DNA of 64,000 nucleotides from Pedobacter sp. SYSU D00535 (lineage in GTDB: Bacteria; Bacteroidota; Bacteroidia; Sphingobacteriales; Sphingobacteriaceae). The stretch is taken from contig NZ_JAFEWD010000005.1 in NCBI RefSeq assembly GCF_017355855.1, positions 186,001 to 250,000 on the forward strand, read 5' to 3'. The translations under genes and the position numbers were made by a program. Below are positions 23,879-33,387 of this stretch, one piece after another. Under the pieces are notes generated by a model. It had not been told where the DNA came from. It was given only the letters and a program-made list of their open reading frames with translations, and ran no database searches. Numbering within the stretch: the stretch's first letter is position 1; each line of letters begins with the position of its first letter.

Positions 23879-25473
23879 ATTTCTGGTTCAAGAATAGTAA
23901 ACTGGGGTGCTAGCGGATGAAAGGATTTAACGAGTTCCGCGATTAAAGTTTCGCCGTACTTTACATAGAACAAGGCAAAGTTCTCCGATCGCTCCTGAAG
24001 GCCTTCGTTTGGGAAATATTTTGCGCGTAGCGATTCGATCTTGTTTAAGGCATCGTTATGATTTCGCTTTTCTGCCTTTAGAAGTTTGGCTTCTAAATTG
24101 GCTATAGCCCTGTGAAGTCTGCTGCGCACTGCTTCAGTACTAGGTCCAAGCGTTGGGTCTATCTTCGTGACCCGTGTCTTTAGCTCCTCAAATATTGCGT
24201 CTACTTTAGCCTCTTCTTCCGCAAGCGATAGTGTATGGCTGGAATGGGCTAGTACCCACTCTTTTTTGAGTTGAGAAGTGTTTTTAAAGAGGTCAGGCAG
24301 CGAAATGCCTATTCGTTCTGCCCTCTTGGTCAATGCTTCTGTGGTTACCAGCGCAGAGTTTCTAAGTATCAAGATCGGAAATTCTACCCCTAGCTCATCG
24401 AAATTTTTCTTCAGCTGCAACCAGTAAACGACCTCTGCCCCGCCCCCAATGTAAGCGAGGTTAGGAAGAATAACTTCCTGATACATCGGACGCATAATTA
24501 CGTTGGGACTGAAGCGCTCCGGATACATCTCTATCTCCGCCTTAAGCTCCTCATCAGAAAAAGAAATTTCAGTATTGAGGACGCGGTAGCGGTTTCCCTC
24601 AAACACAATTCTTTCCCGGAGATTCTCTTCTAAATAGAAAAAGTTAATCTCACGGGCATTCACCTGGGTGCTATAACCAGCTTGCTCGAGTGCCTTGCTG
24701 GTTTCTGAGATATTGGTGAAACTTCGTTGTTCTATAATGTCTTGTTGAATGATCGTTGTGAACTGACGTTTTAGGCGGCGTTCATCAGCATCAACTATCA
24801 ACAGTCCATACTCATCAAACAATGCATTGACCAAACATCGGGTAGCATCAGCAAGGCAGCGCTGCTTCAGATAGGCTTCTTCGATAATCTCACAAAGCCT
24901 GGAAGAATTTTCCGAGAGTCCCAAAATCTTCTGGTACTCCCGCACCGCATCTTGAATAGATTCCGTGCTTAACCTGCCCGTAGCCCCTTTTGCTACTGTA
25001 TCCCAGCTTATTTTCTTCCCCTGAATTTTAGTATGATTTATCTCTTCAAAATCGTGGTCTTCTGTTGCCATCCAATAGACGGGGACAAATTTTTTGTCGG
25101 GATAGGCTTCTCCTAACTCTTTTGCCAGATTGATTGCCGAAACAATTTTGTAAATGAAATAGAGGGGACCCGTGAAAATATTGAGTTGGTGGCCAGTAGT
25201 AATGGTAAAGGTGTTCTCTTGCCTTAAAAGCTCGATGTTTTGCAGAACCTTCGCGTGGATCTCGGTTCCCAAATTCGCGTATTGGTCCTCAAGCACCTCT
25301 GCTAAAGCGGATCGATCGGCAGCTACTTTTTTGGCCTTCATGATCTGCCCAAAATTTTCCACACTCGGAAAGTATGAAATGAAGGGCTCCAGTTTGGGGT
25401 CTTGCTCGAGATAAGCGAGAACAGTTGATGAAAAACTGTTGGTGTCTTTATAGTCGATATAAGTGGCTTTCAT
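23875..25473 (-). CDS. bshC: Putative cysteine ligase BshC (bacillithiol synthesis)
   Basis: 532 residues, usual for BshC, which adds cysteine to glucosaminyl-malate in the last step of bacillithiol synthesis. Motifs: TGHQLNIFTGPLYFIYKIVS near residue 100, FVPVYWMATEDHDFEEINHT around 155-175, and ILRNSALVTTEALTKRAERI around 370-390. A coiled-coil segment follows in the C-terminal third (AIANLEAKLLKAEKRNHNDA). bshA and bshB are not in the window. First gene of the two-gene unit with the dehydrogenase. Confidence 0.94.
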   Translation of the reverse strand: MKATYIDYKDTNSFSSTVLAYLEQDPKLEPFISYFPSVENFGQIMKAKKVAADRSALAEVLEDQYANLGTEIHAKVLQNIELLRQENTFTITTGHQLNIFTGPLYFIYKIVSAINLAKELGEAYPDKKFVPVYWMATEDHDFEEINHTKIQGKKISWDTVAKGATGRLSTESIQDAVREYQKILGLSENSSRLCEIIEEAYLKQRCLADATRCLVNALFDEYGLLIVDADERRLKRQFTTIIQQDIIEQRSFTNISETSKALEQAGYSTQVNAREINFFYLEENLRERIVFEGNRYRVLNTEISFSDEELKAEIEMYPERFSPNVIMRPMYQEVILPNLAYIGGGAEVVYWLQLKKNFDELGVEFPILILRNSALVTTEALTKRAERIGISLPDLFKNTSQLKKEWVLAHSSHTLSLAEEEAKVDAIFEELKTRVTKIDPTLGPSTEAVRSRLHRAIANLEAKLLKAEKRNHNDALNKIESLRAKYFPNEGLQERSENFALFYVKYGETLIAELVKSFHPLAPQFTILEPEI

Positions 25474-25524
25474 CAGAGTTGACGAAAATAGGGGAATTTG
25501 ATTAATTCCCCATTCCTATATCAT

Positions 25525-26859
25525 TTATTTGACAATCTGTCCATACAGATCGAAATCTTCCGCTCGTTCAATAGTGGCATGAACGAAGCTTCCGATAGTT
25601 GCGTAGTTCGTGCTTGCATGCAGCAGAACTTCGTTGTCAACCTCAGGAGAGTCAAATTCAGTGCGTCCCACGAAGTAGTCGCCCTCTTTTTTATCAACTA
25701 ATACCTTGAAGGTTTTTCCAACTTTTTCCTGGTTTTTATCGAAGGAAATGCCCTGCTGGACCTCCATGATTTCTTCTACTCGTTGCTCTTTAACCTCCTG
25801 CGGAACGTTATCCTCCAGGGTGTGGGCATGAGTTTTTTCTTCGTGGGAATAAGTGAAGCAGCCAAGACGGTCGAACTTGGTTTCTTCCACCCAGTCTTTC
25901 ATCTCCTGGAAATCCTGTTCTGTTTCACCGGGATAACCACAAATCAGAGTGGTGCGCAGCGCAATATCGGGAACTTTAGTACGAATATCGTTAACCAGGT
26001 CAATAGTTTTTTGCTTGCTGATGCCTCGGCGCATTGATTTCAACATATTATCAGAAATGTGTTGAAGTGGCATGTCCAGGTACTTGCAGACGTTCTCCCG
26101 CTCGTTCATCACATCTAAGATTTCCATAGGGAAGCCAGAAGGATAAGCGTATTGCAGTCGTATCCATTCTACTCCGTTAACATCAGAGAGCCTTCTCAGA
26201 AGCTCGTCCAGGTTACGTTTTCCGTACAGGTCAAGACCATAATATGTCAGGTCCTGTGCAATTAGGATCAGCTCCTTCGTGCCGTTTCTTACCAGTCCCT
26301 GCGCCTCTTTTACCAGCTCTTCCATCGACTTGGATAGGTGTTTTCCACGCATTAGCGGAATGGCGCAAAAGGAACAGGGTCGATTGCAGCCCTCAGCAAT
26401 TTTAAAGTAAGCAAAATGAGATGGGGTAGTGAGTAATCTCTCTCCGATCAGCTCATATTTATAGTCAGCACCAATGCTCGAAAGGATATCCTGAAGGTCG
26501 TTAGTGCCAAAATAAGCGTCTACATTTGGGATTTCGCTTTCCAGCTCCGGCTTATACCGCTCTGAAAGACATCCGGTAACGATCACTTTCCCTACTTTTC
26601 CTTTCTCTTTCAGTTCGCTGTACTGAAGAATGGTATCAATAGATTCTTGCTTGGCGTTGTCGATGAAACCGCAGGTGTTAATGACGATGATATCGTCTTT
26701 TCCTACGTTATCCGCTTCATGAACAACATCAAACTGGTTACCTTTCAGCTGTCCCATCAGGACTTCCGAATCGTATAAGTTTTTAGAACAACCCAACGTG
26801 ACTACATTGACACGCGGCTTAGTTGTAATAGTATTTTGTATGGCTTTTTTCGTCCGCAT
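25525..26859 (-). CDS. rimO: Ribosomal protein S12 methylthiotransferase
   Basis: 444 residues. RimO inserts a methylthio group on the conserved aspartate of S12, using two iron-sulfur clusters. The N-terminal UPF0004 domain supplies three cysteines (TLGCSKNLYDSEVLMG, INTCGFIDNAKQ, VTGCLSERY). The radical-SAM motif is GCNRPCSFCAIPLMRG. The C-terminal TRAM domain (about 375-440) follows. The ftsY gene lies just upstream, 21 bases away on the same strand. Confidence 0.97.
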   Translation of the reverse strand: MRTKKAIQNTITTKPRVNVVTLGCSKNLYDSEVLMGQLKGNQFDVVHEADNVGKDDIIVINTCGFIDNAKQESIDTILQYSELKEKGKVGKVIVTGCLSERYKPELESEIPNVDAYFGTNDLQDILSSIGADYKYELIGERLLTTPSHFAYFKIAEGCNRPCSFCAIPLMRGKHLSKSMEELVKEAQGLVRNGTKELILIAQDLTYYGLDLYGKRNLDELLRRLSDVNGVEWIRLQYAYPSGFPMEILDVMNERENVCKYLDMPLQHISDNMLKSMRRGISKQKTIDLVNDIRTKVPDIALRTTLICGYPGETEQDFQEMKDWVEETKFDRLGCFTYSHEEKTHAHTLEDNVPQEVKEQRVEEIMEVQQGISFDKNQEKVGKTFKVLVDKKEGDYFVGRTEFDSPEVDNEVLLHASTNYATIGSFVHATIERAEDFDLYGQIVK

Positions 26860-26880
26860 TCCCGGCCCCTCTTTGTCTTC

Positions 26881-27846
26881 TTATTTAAATAATGATTCTA
26901 CGAAGTCTTTTTTATTGAATAGTTGAAGGTCATTCATTGCTTCTCCAACTCCGATGTATTTAACGGGAATCTTAAACTGATCAGAGATGCCAATTACAAC
27001 TCCGCCTTTTGCTGTTCCGTCGAGTTTTGTTAATGCGAGTGCATTTACATCTGTTGCCTGCGTAAATTGCTTACACTGTTCAATGGCGTTTTGTCCGGTG
27101 GAAGCGTCAAGAACGAGGAGGATCTCATGCGGGGCTCCCGGAACAACTTTCTGCATCACGTTTTTTATTTTGGTTAGCTCATTCATTAAAGCCACCTTAT
27201 TATGAAGACGTCCTGCTGTGTCGATTATTGCTACATCTTCCCTGTTGGCAACAGCTGACTGTAAGGTGTCGAAGGCAACAGAAGCGGGATCAGAGCCCAT
27301 AGCTTGTGCAACAACACGCACATCCACGCGTTCACCCCAAAGTTTCAACTGATCCACTGCTGCGGCGCGAAATGTATCGGCCGCTCCGAGTACTACCTTA
27401 TTACCCGCCTGTTTAAGCTTGTGAGCCAATTTGCCGATCGTAGTCGTTTTTCCCACGCCGTTGACGCCCACCACCATGATAACGTAGGGTTTGTGGTTGC
27501 CATATTCGAAATTTTCAAAGTCGTTGCTGTTGTTTTCAGCAAGAAGTTCCTGGATTTCTGCCCTCAAAATTCCATTTAACTCAGACGTGCTCACGTATTT
27601 GTCTCTTGCAACGCGAGCCTGAATGCGTTCAATGATTTTTAGGGTGGTACTAACGCCAACGTCAGAAGTTACTAAAATCTCTTCCAACTCGTCCAAAACA
27701 TCATCATCTACACTCGACTTGCCGACAACGGCTTTAGTGAGTTTCGAGAACAAACCTTCTTTGGTTTTTTCCAGGCCTTTGTCTAAGGCTTGTACTTCCT
27801 CCGGTTCAGGAGCCTGTTTCTTTTTGAAAAAATCGAATAATCCCAT
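26881..27846 (-). CDS. ftsY: Signal recognition particle receptor FtsY
   Basis: 321 residues with the start at 27846 (MGLFDFFKKKQAPEPEEVQA); a longer in-frame extension upstream lacks family character and was rejected. The NG domain has GVNGVGKTTTIGKLAHKLKQ (G1), DTFRAAAVDQLKLWG, IIDTAGRLHNK (G3), LTKLDGTAKGGVVIGI (G4/closing loop), then IPVKYIGVGEAMNDLQLF. FtsY receives SRP-ribosome complexes at the inner membrane. The acidic A domain is very short, as often seen in Bacteroidota. Confidence 0.97.
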   Translation of the reverse strand: MGLFDFFKKKQAPEPEEVQALDKGLEKTKEGLFSKLTKAVVGKSSVDDDVLDELEEILVTSDVGVSTTLKIIERIQARVARDKYVSTSELNGILRAEIQELLAENNSNDFENFEYGNHKPYVIMVVGVNGVGKTTTIGKLAHKLKQAGNKVVLGAADTFRAAAVDQLKLWGERVDVRVVAQAMGSDPASVAFDTLQSAVANREDVAIIDTAGRLHNKVALMNELTKIKNVMQKVVPGAPHEILLVLDASTGQNAIEQCKQFTQATDVNALALTKLDGTAKGGVVIGISDQFKIPVKYIGVGEAMNDLQLFNKKDFVESLFK

Positions 27847-27985
27847 TCTTGTGTCAGATAAGGTAAACGGAAACAGGGCCTTCCTGTTTTCGCTCTTCCA
27901 TTCGAGCAACTTTTATGAGCAAATGCCCGCAAAAAAATGAAAGTGTGGAGAGGATCCTTTCTTTGAAAAACAAACCAACTTTCAT

Positions 27986-28016
27986 GAAAAAAGCCCTCCT
28001 GATAAATCGGGACGGC
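27986..28016 (-). terminator. Terminator of the rpmB-rpmG-DUF4295 operon
   Basis: Read on the minus strand, AGCCGTCC and GGAGGGCT form a stem with one mismatch around CGATTTATCA, followed by TTTTTT. It lies between the DUF4295 stop and the ftsY start, so ftsY probably needs its own promoter. Confidence 0.8.
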
Positions 28017-28040
28017 TCTTCAATATTTTAAAGAAAAAGC

Positions 28041-28208
28041 TTACTGAGCGTTTTTAGCTTCAGCAATAGCGTCTTTAACGTGATCGTTATGTGCAATGAT
28101 CTCTTTAAAAGTGTAAGCGCCGGTTTTTGGAGACTTCACCATGGTAATAACCTTTGAATATTCTTTACCTTTACCGGTCTTCAGGGTTGCAACTACTTTC
28201 TTTGCCAT
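28041..28208 (-). CDS. DUF4295 small basic protein
   Basis: 55 residues: MAKKVVATLKTGKGKEYSKV, ITMVKSPKTGAYTFKEIIAH, NDHVKDAIAEAKNAQ. It matches the DUF4295 family, small basic proteins encoded beside rpmG and rpmB in Bacteroidota. The conserved ribosomal context and basic composition suggest association with the ribosome, which is inference. It is the last gene of the rpmB operon before the terminator. Confidence 0.88.
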   Translation of the reverse strand: MAKKVVATLKTGKGKEYSKVITMVKSPKTGAYTFKEIIAHNDHVKDAIAEAKNAQ

Positions 28209-28291
28209 CTTATTTTAATGATTGAATTGATGATCGATTGAATATTGAATAACTTTCGCAGTTCTTCTTTGCTCAATCCTTCAATTATTAA

Positions 28292-28474
28292 TTACTTAAT
28301 TTCTTTGTGAACAGTAACCTTCCTCATGAATGGGTTGTATTTTTTCAACTCCAAACGCTCAGTAGTATTCTTTTTATTTTTTGTGGAGATATAACGAGAC
28401 ATCCCAGGTACGCCACTTTCTTTTTGCTCGGTGCATTCCAAAATCACCTGAACTCTGTTACCTTTCTTTGCCAT
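28292..28474 (-). CDS. rpmG: 50S ribosomal protein L33
   Basis: 60 residues, full length: [18 protein letters not shown], then [20 protein letters not shown] and [18 protein letters not shown]33 lies near the E site of the large subunit. This copy lacks the CxxC zinc pairs, having a single Cys, so it is the zinc-independent form. Between rpmB and the DUF4295 gene. Confidence 0.95.
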   Translation of the reverse strand: MAKKGNRVQVILECTEQKESGVPGMSRYISTKNKKNTTERLELKKYNPFMRKVTVHKEIK

Positions 28475-28494
28475 TTTCTATTCTTCTTTAACGA

Positions 28495-28728
28495 TTAAAC
28501 GTATCCTTTTTTAAGGAATTTATTAATTACCGCAGTAATACCATTTTTGTTGATGGTCTTGATTGCTGAAGTAGAAACTTTCAGCGTAATCCAACGGTCT
28601 TCCTCAGGGATGTAAAATTTCTTCACCTTCAGGTTAGGATAAAACTTGCGCTTGGTTTTAACGTTTGAGTTAGAAACGTTATGACCGTTCATTGGCATTT
28701 TTCCTGTTAAATCACAAATTCTCGACAT
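28495..28728 (-). CDS. rpmB: 50S ribosomal protein L28
   Basis: 77 residues: [20 protein letters not shown], then [20 protein letters not shown] and [20 protein letters not shown]. Typical L28, a large-subunit protein. First gene of the operon rpmB-rpmG-DUF4295. The 221-base divergent region upstream (28729-28949) holds the promoters for this operon and for the acetate unit, but no element with correct spacing could be fixed. Confidence 0.95.
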   Translation of the reverse strand: MSRICDLTGKMPMNGHNVSNSNVKTKRKFYPNLKVKKFYIPEEDRWITLKVSTSAIKTINKNGITAVINKFLKKGYV

Positions 28729-28949
28729 GACTATGTAGTGTATCTTGTTGTTGTAAAACTCAGCCTCTTAAAGAGTTTGCAAATATCAGAAGAATAAATC
28801 ACAATCGCAACAAAATTTACTTTATTTATAAGTGAGGAACAGTAAGACAGCGATTACAAAATTGGCTCTGATTTTTTAGAAATATTTCTAATTTACGTGC
28901 CATCAAACCACTGCTAATTAATTAACCAGTAAATTAAATTATAGAAAGT

Positions 28950-29234
28950 ATGATTCATGAACCCGCTGCGGAGTCAGGTATTGATAATGCCTCGAAAAAA
29001 AAAGCTAAACTAGGAGTCCGGTTTTTTTTCCTGTACCTGTTGTTCTATGCAGGATTCGTAGTAATCGGAGTGTTTAATTACGAACTACTGGCGAGCGAAG
29101 TTGGAGCAGGTTTGAACCTGGCCCTGGTGTATGGAATGGGCTTAATTGTCTTTGCCGTACTACTCGGCATTTTGTACAACAACTTCTGCTCCAGGTACGA
29201 GGATGAAATGAACGGCGAGGAGGGTAAAGCATGA
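28950..29234 (+). CDS. DUF485 membrane protein (symporter partner)
   Basis: 94 residues with two membrane helices (about 25-47 and 60-82). VRFFFLYLLFYAGFVVIGVF is the typical DUF485 segment. Its stop overlaps the start of the symporter gene by four bases. DUF485 genes regularly precede acetate/cation symporter genes (the yjcH-actP pair of E. coli), so it probably acts with the transporter. Confidence 0.88.
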   Translation: MIHEPAAESGIDNASKKKAKLGVRFFFLYLLFYAGFVVIGVFNYELLASEVGAGLNLALVYGMGLIVFAVLLGILYNNFCSRYEDEMNGEEGKA

Positions 29235-31174
29235 TTTATCAGGTATCGTACATCGCCCTCTTTTTCTTTGTGATCTTTGTTGGGCTGGTTCTAGGTCTTT
29301 CTTTTTACTACGCTCGCAAAACAAGGTCGGCATCTTCTTACTATGCCGCTGGCGGTCAGATACATTGGGCAGTCAATGGCATTGCCTTTGCCGGCGACTA
29401 TCTTTCGGCAGCCTCCTTTTTAGGGATTTGCGGGATGATAGCAACGGTAGGATTTGACGGATTTCTCTACTCTATAGGTTTTCTGGCCGGCTGGATAGTG
29501 GCGCTATTTTTAATTGCCGAACCCCTGAAGCGTCTGGGAAAATATACTTTTACGGATGCTCTGAATTCTACTTTCAAATCCAGAGCAATTACCTTAACTG
29601 CTGCCATTAGTACCTTGATCGTTTCTATTTTTTATCTGATCCCTCAAATGGTAGGAGCCGGTGATTTGGTTACTCCGCTTCTCGGATTTCCTCATTGGGT
29701 GGGAGTGGTGCTGGTAGGCCTCGTGGTAATCTTTATTGTGGCAAGTGCTGGAATGACTTCCACCACTTACGTTCAGTTTCTTAAAGGAGCGCTTCTGTTA
29801 GTTCTTTCGACCGTTCTGACGATATACATATTAAGGAACGGCCTGTCATTGAATCCTGGCTTTGGTAATCAGAGCTATCACAAATTTCAGGAGATCTATC
29901 CGGAAGTCGAAAATGGTAAAATTGTAAGTGCCGGAGATTGGAATGTGGTATTGCAGCAGGAATCTAAAGGCAAGCAGTTTGTAAAATTGCAGCTGGGCGG
30001 ACAAGCACGATGGTACCGGCTCAGTGAAAAGGACGGCGCCCCCGTGTTGCAGGAAGCATTATCGATCGAAGAAGGAGAGGGCGGAGAATTACTATATAAC
30101 GGGCAGCCAAAGTCGAAGGCTGAATTTTTCCAAGTGGGACATTTGAGCAAAATTGTAGTGGATGGAAAAGAAGTAAGCAAGACAGGCCCTGTTGGACCGT
30201 TTAAATTTCTTTCCACAGTTGGCAATAGTGAAGTTGTGCGCTTCTCAGAGGCTAAGTTCGAGAGTAATGGGAAGAAAGTTACGGTGTTTTATCAGAACCC
30301 CACCTCAGGGCAGTCGTTCATGTTACCAGGACTGAAGTATAAGATTGGTAAGGGTGCAAGTATCTGGAGCCAGATGGATTTTATCTCGCTGATGCTTGCC
30401 TTATTCCTTGGTACAGCGGCGCTTCCTCACATTCTGATTCGCTACTATACAGTTAAATCTCCCCGTGATGCACGTAAATCTACCATTCTCGCCATAGGAG
30501 CAATTGGGATGTTTTATGTGCTTACTTTATTTATGGGATTAGGTGCGGCGGTCAATGGTGTATTGGATGTGGAGTCAAGTAACATGGCAGCCCCACTGCT
30601 GGCAAGAGCATTTGGCGTAGTATTATTTTCTATAATATCTGCAGTTGCCTTTGCCACCATCCTTGGAACAGTCGCCGGTTTGATCATCGCCTCTTCGGGG
30701 GCCATCGCCCACGATCTGCTGGATAATTATTTCAATTTAGACCTCACGGACGGTAAAAAGGTGAGAGCCGGTAAAATTGCCGCCTTCGGTGTTGGGATTA
30801 TTGCCATTGGTCTTGGCATTGCATTTAAAGGAATGAATGTTTCTTTCCTGGTGGGATGGGCCTTCTCCATTGCAGCCTCAGCTAACCTTCCGGCCATCCT
30901 CTTTCTTCTATTTTGGAAGAAGTCGACAGCCAAAGGTATTGCAGCATCTATTGTAACCGGAATCGTAGCGTCTTTGGGTATCATCCTCACTTCTCCAACC
31001 ATGTGGGAGAGGTACGGACTTGATCCTGCTACGGCGATCCATAAGTTGGATAATCCTGCTATTATCTCTTTTCCCTTAGCGGTGATTGCTGCTTACGTGG
31101 TTTCCAAGGCTACTCAAAAAGACAACAGGGAAAGGTCTGAATATGTTAAATCATTAGAACAAACCACAGCTTAA
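29231..31174 (+). CDS. Sodium/solute (acetate-type) symporter with large soluble insertion
   Basis: 647 residues, about 100 more than typical ActP. The SSS core has about 13 membrane helices, with FAGDYLSAASFLGICGMIAT and GTAALPHILIRYYTVKSPRD as family signatures. Residues about 205-375 form a hydrophilic, beta-rich segment between helices (YHKFQEIYPEVENGKIVSAG, WYRLSEKDGAPVLQEALSIE, FYQNPTSGQSFMLPG). The next gene is acs, so acetate or a similar short carboxylate is the likely substrate. Coupled to the DUF485 gene by overlap. Confidence 0.92.
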   Translation: MIYQVSYIALFFFVIFVGLVLGLSFYYARKTRSASSYYAAGGQIHWAVNGIAFAGDYLSAASFLGICGMIATVGFDGFLYSIGFLAGWIVALFLIAEPLKRLGKYTFTDALNSTFKSRAITLTAAISTLIVSIFYLIPQMVGAGDLVTPLLGFPHWVGVVLVGLVVIFIVASAGMTSTTYVQFLKGALLLVLSTVLTIYILRNGLSLNPGFGNQSYHKFQEIYPEVENGKIVSAGDWNVVLQQESKGKQFVKLQLGGQARWYRLSEKDGAPVLQEALSIEEGEGGELLYNGQPKSKAEFFQVGHLSKIVVDGKEVSKTGPVGPFKFLSTVGNSEVVRFSEAKFESNGKKVTVFYQNPTSGQSFMLPGLKYKIGKGASIWSQMDFISLMLALFLGTAALPHILIRYYTVKSPRDARKSTILAIGAIGMFYVLTLFMGLGAAVNGVLDVESSNMAAPLLARAFGVVLFSIISAVAFATILGTVAGLIIASSGAIAHDLLDNYFNLDLTDGKKVRAGKIAAFGVGIIAIGLGIAFKGMNVSFLVGWAFSIAASANLPAILFLLFWKKSTAKGIAASIVTGIVASLGIILTSPTMWERYGLDPATAIHKLDNPAIISFPLAVIAAYVVSKATQKDNRERSEYVKSLEQTTA

Positions 31175-31191
31175 ATAATTTTATCGAAGAA

Positions 31192-33099
31192 ATGAATTTA
31201 AAGATCACATCTTTTAGCGAGTATAAAGAAGTTTACGATTACAGCGTACGGGAGCCTGAAAACTTTTGGGCAGAAATCGCTGACTCCTTCCGCTGGAGAA
31301 AGAAATGGGATAAGGTCTTAGAATGGAATTTCAAGGAGCCTTCCATTAAATGGTTTCAGGGTGCCAAGCTAAATATTACTGAAAACTGTTTGGACAGGCA
31401 TCTCGAGAAGCATGGCGACAGACCCGCTATTATCTGGGAACCCAATGATCCGGATGAAGCCCACCGCGTTTTATCATACAAGCAGCTGCATGACAAGGTA
31501 TGCCAGTTTGGTAATGTCCTTAGAAATAATGGCGTTAAAAAAGGCGACAGAGTCTGTATTTACCTGCCGATGGTGCCAGAGCTGGCCATTGCTGTGTTAG
31601 CCTGTGCGCGTATTGGGGCGATTCATTCGGTGGTTTTCGGGGGATTTTCCGCTCAATCTATTGCAGACAGAATAAACGACGCAGAATGTTCCCTGGTAAT
31701 TACTGCCGACGGTGGTTTCCGTGGGGCTAAAGATATTCCGCTAAAGGATATCATTGACGATGCCCTTGTTCAATGCCGCAGTGTTCAGAAGGTAATTGTA
31801 CTTACACGCAGTCGTTCTCCTGTTTCCATGATCAAAGGCCGGGATGTATGGTGGGAAGATGAGATCAAAAAGGTAGAAACGCAGGGTAATCCTCCTTGTC
31901 CTGTAGAAATTATGGATGCCGAAGATCTGCTGTTTATCCTGTATACGTCAGGTTCAACCGGTAAGCCTAAAGGGGTAGTGCACACCTGCGGTGGGTACAT
32001 GGTTTATGCTGGATATACTTTTGCAAATGTCTTTCAATACCATCCAGGGGAGGTTTATTTCTGCACAGCGGATATTGGCTGGATTACGGGGCATTCTTAC
32101 ATTGTCTATGGTCCGCTTTCTCAGGGGGCCACGACGGTCATGTTTGAAGGTGTTCCTACCTATCCGTCGCCATCCAGATACTGGGATATTGTAGAAAAGT
32201 ACAAGGTTAACATTCTTTATACAGCGCCTACCGCTATTCGCTCTTTAATGAGTTTTGGTACCGGGCCGCTGGAAGGGAAAGATTTAAGCTCGATAACGAA
32301 ACTAGGCTCCGTGGGAGAACCGATCAATGAAGAAGCATGGCATTGGTTTGATGAAAAGATAGGAAACAAACAGGCTCCAATTGCAGATACGTGGTGGCAG
32401 ACGGAGACAGGGGGTATCATGATTTCGCCAATTGCAGGGGTAACTACAACTAAGCCAGGTTACGCTACCTTGCCCTTACCGGGAGTGCAGCCGGTGCTGG
32501 TGGACGAAAACGGGAAAGAAATTGAAGGCAATGGCGTTTCTGGCAACTTATGCATTAAGTTTCCATGGCCGGGCATGCTGCGCACTACTTATGGAGACCA
32601 TGAAAGGTGCCGGCAAACGTATTTCTCGACTTACGAAAATATGTATTTCACCGGCGATGGCTGCTTGCGCGATGAAGATGGCTATTACAAGATCACCGGT
32701 CGGGTAGACGACGTATTGAATGTTTCCGGACACCGGATTGGAACTGCAGAAGTAGAAAACGCGATCAACATGCATACGGACGTGGTTGAAAGCGCAGTAG
32801 TTGGTTATCCTCACGAGATTAAGGGACAAGGAGTTTATGCCTACGTTATTCTTGGAGAATCAGTTCATGATAAAGAACTTACCAGGAAGAATATCCTCCA
32901 AACGGTGACTCGTATCATTGGAGCTATCGCGAAGCCGGACAAGATTCAGTTTGTGTCGGGATTGCCGAAAACACGGTCGGGTAAGATTATGAGACGTATT
33001 TTAAGAAAGATCGCTGAAGGTGAAACGTCTAACCTGGGTGATACAAGCACATTGCTTGATCCGGGAGTGGTGGATGAGATTAAGGCCGGTGCCCTGTAA
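31192..33099 (+). CDS. acs: Acetyl-CoA synthetase
   Basis: 635 residues, full length for the ANL-family AMP-forming acetate--CoA ligase. It has the P-loop-like LYTSGSTGKPKGVVHTCGGY, WWQTETGGIMISPIAG, FTGDGCLRDEDGYYKITGRV and the C-terminal GLPKTRSGKIMRRILRKIAE, whose Lys is the site of regulatory acetylation in this family. It lies 17 bases after the symporter gene, so uptake and activation of acetate are encoded together. Confidence 0.97.
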   Translation: MNLKITSFSEYKEVYDYSVREPENFWAEIADSFRWRKKWDKVLEWNFKEPSIKWFQGAKLNITENCLDRHLEKHGDRPAIIWEPNDPDEAHRVLSYKQLHDKVCQFGNVLRNNGVKKGDRVCIYLPMVPELAIAVLACARIGAIHSVVFGGFSAQSIADRINDAECSLVITADGGFRGAKDIPLKDIIDDALVQCRSVQKVIVLTRSRSPVSMIKGRDVWWEDEIKKVETQGNPPCPVEIMDAEDLLFILYTSGSTGKPKGVVHTCGGYMVYAGYTFANVFQYHPGEVYFCTADIGWITGHSYIVYGPLSQGATTVMFEGVPTYPSPSRYWDIVEKYKVNILYTAPTAIRSLMSFGTGPLEGKDLSSITKLGSVGEPINEEAWHWFDEKIGNKQAPIADTWWQTETGGIMISPIAGVTTTKPGYATLPLPGVQPVLVDENGKEIEGNGVSGNLCIKFPWPGMLRTTYGDHERCRQTYFSTYENMYFTGDGCLRDEDGYYKITGRVDDVLNVSGHRIGTAEVENAINMHTDVVESAVVGYPHEIKGQGVYAYVILGESVHDKELTRKNILQTVTRIIGAIAKPDKIQFVSGLPKTRSGKIMRRILRKIAEGETSNLGDTSTLLDPGVVDEIKAGAL

Positions 33100-33147
33100 G
33101 AACAAATTCAGTCTCAGTCTGTTGTCTTCTTACATAACCTAAGAGAC

Positions 33148-33333
33148 ATGGACAAATTAGAACTAAAAGGTAAATGGAACGAATTAAAGGGCAAAGTAAA
33201 ACAGGCCCATGGTGACATGACCGATGACGACTTAACATACGAGGAGGGAAAGGAAGATGAGCTTTACGGCCGTCTCCAGTCCAAAACCGGAAAAACCCGC
33301 GAGCAAATAATTGACTGGTTGCGGAGTTTATAA
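33148..33333 (+). CDS. CsbD family stress protein
   Basis: 61 residues, with the CsbD pattern [61 protein letters not shown]. Small, hydrophilic and charged; members are stress-induced in several bacteria, with unknown mechanism. A terminator follows at once. Confidence 0.92.
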   Translation: MDKLELKGKWNELKGKVKQAHGDMTDDDLTYEEGKEDELYGRLQSKTGKTREQIIDWLRSL

Positions 33334-33340
33334 AACAAGA

Positions 33341-33368
33341 AAGCCCGGCAGTATCCTGTCGGGCTTTT
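33341..33368 (+). terminator. Intrinsic terminator after the CsbD gene
   Basis: AAGCCCGGCAG and CTGTCGGGCTT form an almost perfect stem with a three- to five-base loop, ending in TTTTC. It lies between convergent genes. Confidence 0.75.
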
Positions 33369-33387
33369 CTATTAACATGGCTTTCAA

